A stretch of 64,000 nt of DNA, taken from assembly GCA_964035575.1 (NCBI GenBank), contig OZ037862.1, forward strand, positions 930,001 to 994,000, read 5' to 3'. This DNA comes from Rhynchopus sp. YZ270_cl-10. Lineage: Eukaryota; Euglenozoa; Diplonemea; Diplonemida; Diplonemidae. Below the pieces are notes generated by a model. That model saw only the letters and a list, made by a program, of their open reading frames with translations. It did no database searches and was not told where the DNA came from. Of this stretch, positions 59,776-64,000 are shown piece after piece. The stretch's first letter is position 1; every line of letters begins with the position of its first letter. The translations under genes were made by a program, and so were the position numbers.

Positions 59776-62312
59776 GTGTGTGTTTTTGTTTTCCTTTGCT
59801 TTGAATAATGGAATACAGTGTGCGAAGTGTTTTTCCCCCCCCGTACATTTGTTAGCACACAGCTGTCCGTCCGTAGGGATGTAGCTGTATTTAAAATGGT
59901 TCCTGTATTCCCATAGAACAGTGAACAAGAATGGAACGGAACAGAGAAAAGAGGGAACTAATATTGGTGCTTGCAACCCACCCCTTTCCACAAAAGAGCG
60001 TTAGCCAAAAGAGATCTGGAGACAGTAAGCTTTGATACTCAAAAAAGTTAAGAGCAATCTGCTTGTCCCTACTCTTTAGCTAACAACAAGCAAAAATGCT
60101 TTTTTTTTCGGGGGAAACCCATAAAACCAGACCGAGAACCAACCGTTTCCCTCCTTTTTTTTTATTTATCTACAGCAGGACAAGAAACTTGACGACCAAA
60201 TAATATTGGCGGATTTTGGGGATTTTCTTGTAATTGGCGACTTTTTTGGTCGACAATATTACTTGGTAGGATAGTGGTTCTTAGTCGCATTGGTTGGGAA
60301 GTACACGGCGCACATCAGCCTCTGTGGCTGATGTGGAAAAGTGGGTGTGCCATCAGCCGGCTGATGTGGTACACCAACCCATTTTCACACCCCACTTTCA
60401 CATCAGCCACAGAGGCTGATGTGCGCCGTGTAGCTTTTTTCTTCTTCTTTTTTTCTCTTTGAATAATCAAGCATTGACGAATAGAAATGGGAAACGACAG
60501 ATGGTGCGTGCCCGCTTTAGCGGATTTGGGGTTTTTCACGTTCAGCAGCGAATAAACACAAATCTTTTGCGGTGCAATAAACGAAAAAGTGTGTTCTTGT
60601 CTGTCTTTTGTGCTTTATGCTTCACTGTCATATCCTGAAGTCGTTTTCTATTTTGAAAGTACTGGGGGGATGGGGGTCAAATAGTAGACCCCCCCCTTGA
60701 ATAGTAGACCCGCTTGAGAAATTCTGGTTTTTTTATTTTATTTTATAAATGATTCCGTGCAATGCTAAAAAGAAATTGTACACCGTACCCCAACTCCCTT
60801 CCTGTTTTCCTATTCTGGGGTGGAGTGGAGGAGAGCCACACTACACCGACAGGTGTAGGTGTGTGCGTTTCACCACAACCTCTCCCTTTTGTCTTTGTTG
60901 TCCTTATTGTCTTTGTTGTCTTTATTGTCTTTTTTTATTGTTTGCGGGGGTGGGAAAACACAAAAAAGGAAAAGTAGGAGTGCGGTTTTCAACTTTTTTT
61001 TTTGTTGTTGTACTTGTGCTTTTTTATACCAATACGAACCACCATCCCACCAAATAACTTGTCGACCAAATAATATTGGCGGATTTTGAGGGTTTTCTTG
61101 CAATTTGGCGACTTTTTTGGTCGCCGATATTACTTGTCCTAATGTACGTTTGTAACACCCCTTCAGTCTTACTTTAAGATAGATTGGAGGTGTGGTGCCT
61201 GCATCTCGTACTCTGTTGTTCTCTTGCCCCCACACGTGTTCATCCCCTCGCCCCATGTTTTCCTTTTTTGTGTGTTGCTGAAACCGTCTTTTTGCAACAA
61301 TTAAAAGACTGGATGATCTGTAGAGAACATCCTTGCGCTTTCTCTTGTTTGAGTTGAAAGTACACCTTTTTATGCGTTGCTGAAAAACTGCTTTACCTTT
61401 GCAAGGGATATCCCAGGCAATAGTTCCACACTTGCCCTGCACTCTCAGTGGTGACTGGTTCTGGGAGTCTCCCTTGCGTGGTCTGGCAGTCCTCTCCCCC
61501 ACACAGCACACAACAACACAACCATCCCGATGCGTGTCAACTGGGGAGATATGAGTATGATGTTCATTGCATCTTTCCAGTTTTTATGAGGGGGTTTTTT
61601 CTTTTTTCTTTTTTCATTTTCTTTTGTGCGTGATATTTTTTTTTTTTTGTGCGTTTCTTGTCTTTTTATCACCAGGTGTCGGTGGCGTTTTTGAAGCACA
61701 TGGAAGATGCCTTTGCACACTTTCATTTGTGCTTGCGTCTGCCGATGAACGGTGAGACCTGTTGCACTTCAACTTCTCTTTATTTGCTCCTGAGGTGACT
61801 AAGTATGTTAGGCTTGGTTCATCTTATACACGCTCCCCATCCCCCATTTTTTTTGTTGTGACAACTGCCTAAATAAAGGATGGATCTGAGAGCCTTCATA
61901 TATGTGAGTAGTTTCTATGGCGCTTTTGGAAGGATGTACTAGGAGGGGGGGACAAGGTTCGACAGTCATCCAAGTTTGCTCTATTCTTTTTTAGGTGAAT
62001 ACGTGCGCGAGGAATCATCTTATGAACCTTGTGCGTTGTGTGACAAAGTGTGTTGTTATTGTTATTGTTTCCCCTTTCGATGTGTAAGCGAAAGACACAC
62101 ATTCACTTTGAAGTTTTTATATTTGTCTGCCTACGATTGGAGATAAAAAAGAACGTCCCCCACCTCTCTCTACTCTTCATGGTTCAGTCACATCCTCCCA
62201 TACCACCACCACCACCACCACCACCACCCATTTGTTATCCACAGAACATTTGATCTTTCTATTTTGCTATCTTGCATTTTGCAGCCGTTGCGTTTCCTGA
62301 GCATCTGTTGCA
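59776..62312. other. Spacer of tandem unit 3
   Basis: Same length and, as far as I compared, the same sequence as the first spacer (44127-46663), lacking the 29-bp insertion. It holds the 80-bp repeats at 60187 and 61057 and the hairpin at 60304. Confidence 0.75.
60304..60430. mobile_element. 127-bp hairpin element, unit 3
   Basis: Identical to the copies at 44655 and 52460, with the same TA flanks. Confidence 0.7.
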
Positions 62313-64000
62313 ATGCGTGTGCCCCAACTGCTGTGTGCGCTGGCAGTGGCAGTCGCAACGATGGGGCGTGGTAGCGAGGCAGGCCTGGCGCTGACGGACT
62401 GCGTGCAGGGTGTGTGCGTTGTGGATGCGACGCTTGGGGACAGCACGTCGGAGCTTGGCTTCCTTGTGTCGGGGGCGGTTGCTGTGGACGAGGCGGCGCC
62501 GTGCTCGTCTGCGAACGGCGGGTCCGTGTCGGTGACGCTGTACGTGGCGGGGGAGACGCTCACGAGCACTGGGTCGCTGTGGCAGGGAGACGGCTGCGGG
62601 GCGGACGGTGTGTCGCCTGTGTGGACGCTGTCTGCTGCGTTCGATGGTGTCTTCATTGTGCTGCCTGCACCTGCAGACAATGTGGCGCTGCGTGCGGCTG
62701 CACTCACGCTGACGGGAAGTGGCGCAGACGCATCGTTTGCAGGCACCCTGAGCGGGGAGGTGGAGGTGGACGGTGCTGCAGGCACGCTTGCCGCGTCTGT
62801 GTCCGTGTCGTCGTCGGCAGCGGTGACGGCAGTGTCGCTGAGTGTCTCGGGTGCGTTCTCCGTGGGCCCGCTCTCGGCCTCTGCGCTTGCCTTCAGCATG
62901 GACATGGCGACAGGGGTCTTCAGCGGGAGCGGCACGCTTGGCGTCGACCTGGCTGCGTACGCAGGGCCCACACTGGCGGGGGACGTGGTGACGGTGGAGC
63001 GCCTGCTGTACTACTCGCAAACAGGCGCATGGGACGTGGCGGTGCGTATGGCCGAGGGGAGCAGCGTGGATGTGCTGGGGCTGAGTGTGTCGGACGTGTC
63101 GGTGGCGCTTGCGCTTGCGCACGGCGGAGGGGGCGCGGACTGGGCCGGGACGGTGGGCGGGACGGTGTCGAGCCTGTTCGGCGGTGCCGGTGGTGAGGGG
63201 GCTGTGGCAGTCACAGCAGACTTCTCGGCAGAGACAGGGCTCACCGCACTGCGCGGGGACGTGACGCTCGTGGGGAACGGGGTGTCGTTCTCGGGGACAC
63301 TGGTGACGGACGGGACGACAAGCACCGGGGACGGGGCGCTGCTGGTGGGCGGGTCTGTGGCGGCGCAGGCGTCGTTCACATACACCCACGCAACAAAGGC
63401 GTTTGCGGTGCTTGGGTCTGTGCAGGGGGCGCTGCAGGTGGGGACGGTGACGCTATCGTCGGCAGGGGTGACGTTGTCGAAGGCGGACGGCGGGGCGTGG
63501 AGCGGGAGCGTGAGTGGGACTGCAGCGCTGTTCGGGGGGACTGCGGCGGCGTCGATGGCGTTTGCAGACGGGACGCTCGCGTCGCTGGCAGTGTCAACAA
63601 CGTTCGTGACAGGAAACGGGCTGCTGAGCGGGTCGCTGGCGTTCGACTACGTGCGGGCGGACACGTGCGCAACGTCGACAGGGACGTTTGGCGGGGTGCT
63701 GAAGATGTCTGGGGCGGCGGAGCTTGCCTTTGACGGGACTGTGGCGTTTGACGGCTGCACCGGTGTTGTGTCTGTGGCGGCCTCTGTGGACGGGGACTGG
63801 GCTGCCCCCGGTGGTGTGTCGGTGGCGGGGGTGGCGGTGCAGGCGACAAGCAGCGGGTTTGCGGACGGGAGTACGAGCACGGCGCTGTCTGCGCAGACGT
63901 GGGTGGGGTCTGTGTCTGGGACGACGTCGGGTGCGGACGTGGCGGTGGCGTTTGACGTGGCGTTTGACACAAGCAGCGACGCGTCGAGTGTGGAGGCGAT
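62313..64000 (+). CDS. Large secreted/surface beta-rich protein, array copy 4 (cut by window end)
   Basis: The first 562 codons of a fourth gene, identical to the other copies up to the last base of the window. It shows that the array goes on; the total number of units is unknown. Confidence 0.83.
   Translation, partial: MRVPQLLCALAVAVATMGRGSEAGLALTDCVQGVCVVDATLGDSTSELGFLVSGAVAVDEAAPCSSANGGSVSVTLYVAGETLTSTGSLWQGDGCGADGVSPVWTLSAAFDGVFIVLPAPADNVALRAAALTLTGSGADASFAGTLSGEVEVDGAAGTLAASVSVSSSAAVTAVSLSVSGAFSVGPLSASALAFSMDMATGVFSGSGTLGVDLAAYAGPTLAGDVVTVERLLYYSQTGAWDVAVRMAEGSSVDVLGLSVSDVSVALALAHGGGGADWAGTVGGTVSSLFGGAGGEGAVAVTADFSAETGLTALRGDVTLVGNGVSFSGTLVTDGTTSTGDGALLVGGSVAAQASFTYTHATKAFAVLGSVQGALQVGTVTLSSAGVTLSKADGGAWSGSVSGTAALFGGTAAASMAFADGTLASLAVSTTFVTGNGLLSGSLAFDYVRADTCATSTGTFGGVLKMSGAAELAFDGTVAFDGCTGVVSVAASVDGDWAAPGGVSVAGVAVQATSSGFADGSTSTALSAQTWVGSVSGTTSGADVAVAFDVAFDTSSDASSVEA

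Larger units (their letters stand above)
38539..64000 (+). repeat. Tandem array of 7.8-kb gene-plus-spacer units
   Basis: Start codons are at 38859, 46664, 54508 and 62313, so units are 7805, 7844 and 7805 bp. Coding sequences give identical proteins, and the spacers I compared are the same apart from the 39 extra bases in the second. Only the leading edge (38539-38858) differs, as expected for an older outer end. The array runs off the window. Such identity points to very recent amplification or strong homogenisation; an assembly artefact is possible but less likely given the 39-bp difference. Confidence 0.9.

Overview
The window is nuclear DNA of a unicellular eukaryote that I cannot place further. 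Spliceosomal introns (GTATG...AG) interrupt the PDI and Vps33 genes, AATAAA signals follow several genes, and the recognisable proteins (protein disulfide isomerase, a Vps33-type Sec1/Munc18 protein, a TMEM245/AI-2E-type membrane protein, a CDK-like kinase, F-box-like proteins) are eukaryotic. Nothing looks bacterial or organellar. All accepted genes lie on the + strand.

Region 1 (1-16 kb) is gene-poor. Three related F-box-like genes (394-1803, 6558-7601, 12309-14324) lie between 1.7-4.8 kb spacers that are AT-rich, full of poly-T/poly-A runs, and littered with decayed short dispersed repeats, hairpins and at least two small inverted-repeat-bounded cassettes. The third F-box-like protein continues into about eight membrane helices; the other two end in a Cys-Cys tail.

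Region 2 (16-22.5 kb) has a CDK-like kinase gene and a 1687-residue coiled-coil protein I do not recognise.

Region 3 (22.5-33.3 kb) holds four tandem protein disulfide isomerase genes, each with two introns at the same sites. Their spliced proteins are the same except for one Ile-to-Val change in the fourth. Intron 1 of the second copy has grown from 53 bp to 1885 bp by taking in foreign DNA that includes a reverse-strand cysteine-protease-like fragment.

Region 4 (33.9-38.3 kb) has single-copy housekeeping genes: a Vps33-like SM protein with one 205-bp intron, and a TMEM245-like multi-pass protein.

Region 5 (38.5 kb to the window end) is a tandem array of 7.8-kb units, each with one intronless gene for a 1755-residue secreted or surface protein plus a 2.5-kb spacer. 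Three copies are complete and encode identical proteins; the fourth is cut by the window end. The second spacer is 39 bp longer than the others because of a 29-bp insertion flanked by a 10-bp direct repeat. The same 29-bp sequence is found at 5596 and, slightly changed, at 25398. Each spacer also carries a 127-bp hairpin element flanked by TA.

The PDI genes (ER folding), the signal-peptide-bearing 1755-residue proteins (likely secretory cargo) and the Vps33-like protein (endolysosomal fusion) all belong to the endomembrane system. This is co-location, not evidence of a shared pathway.
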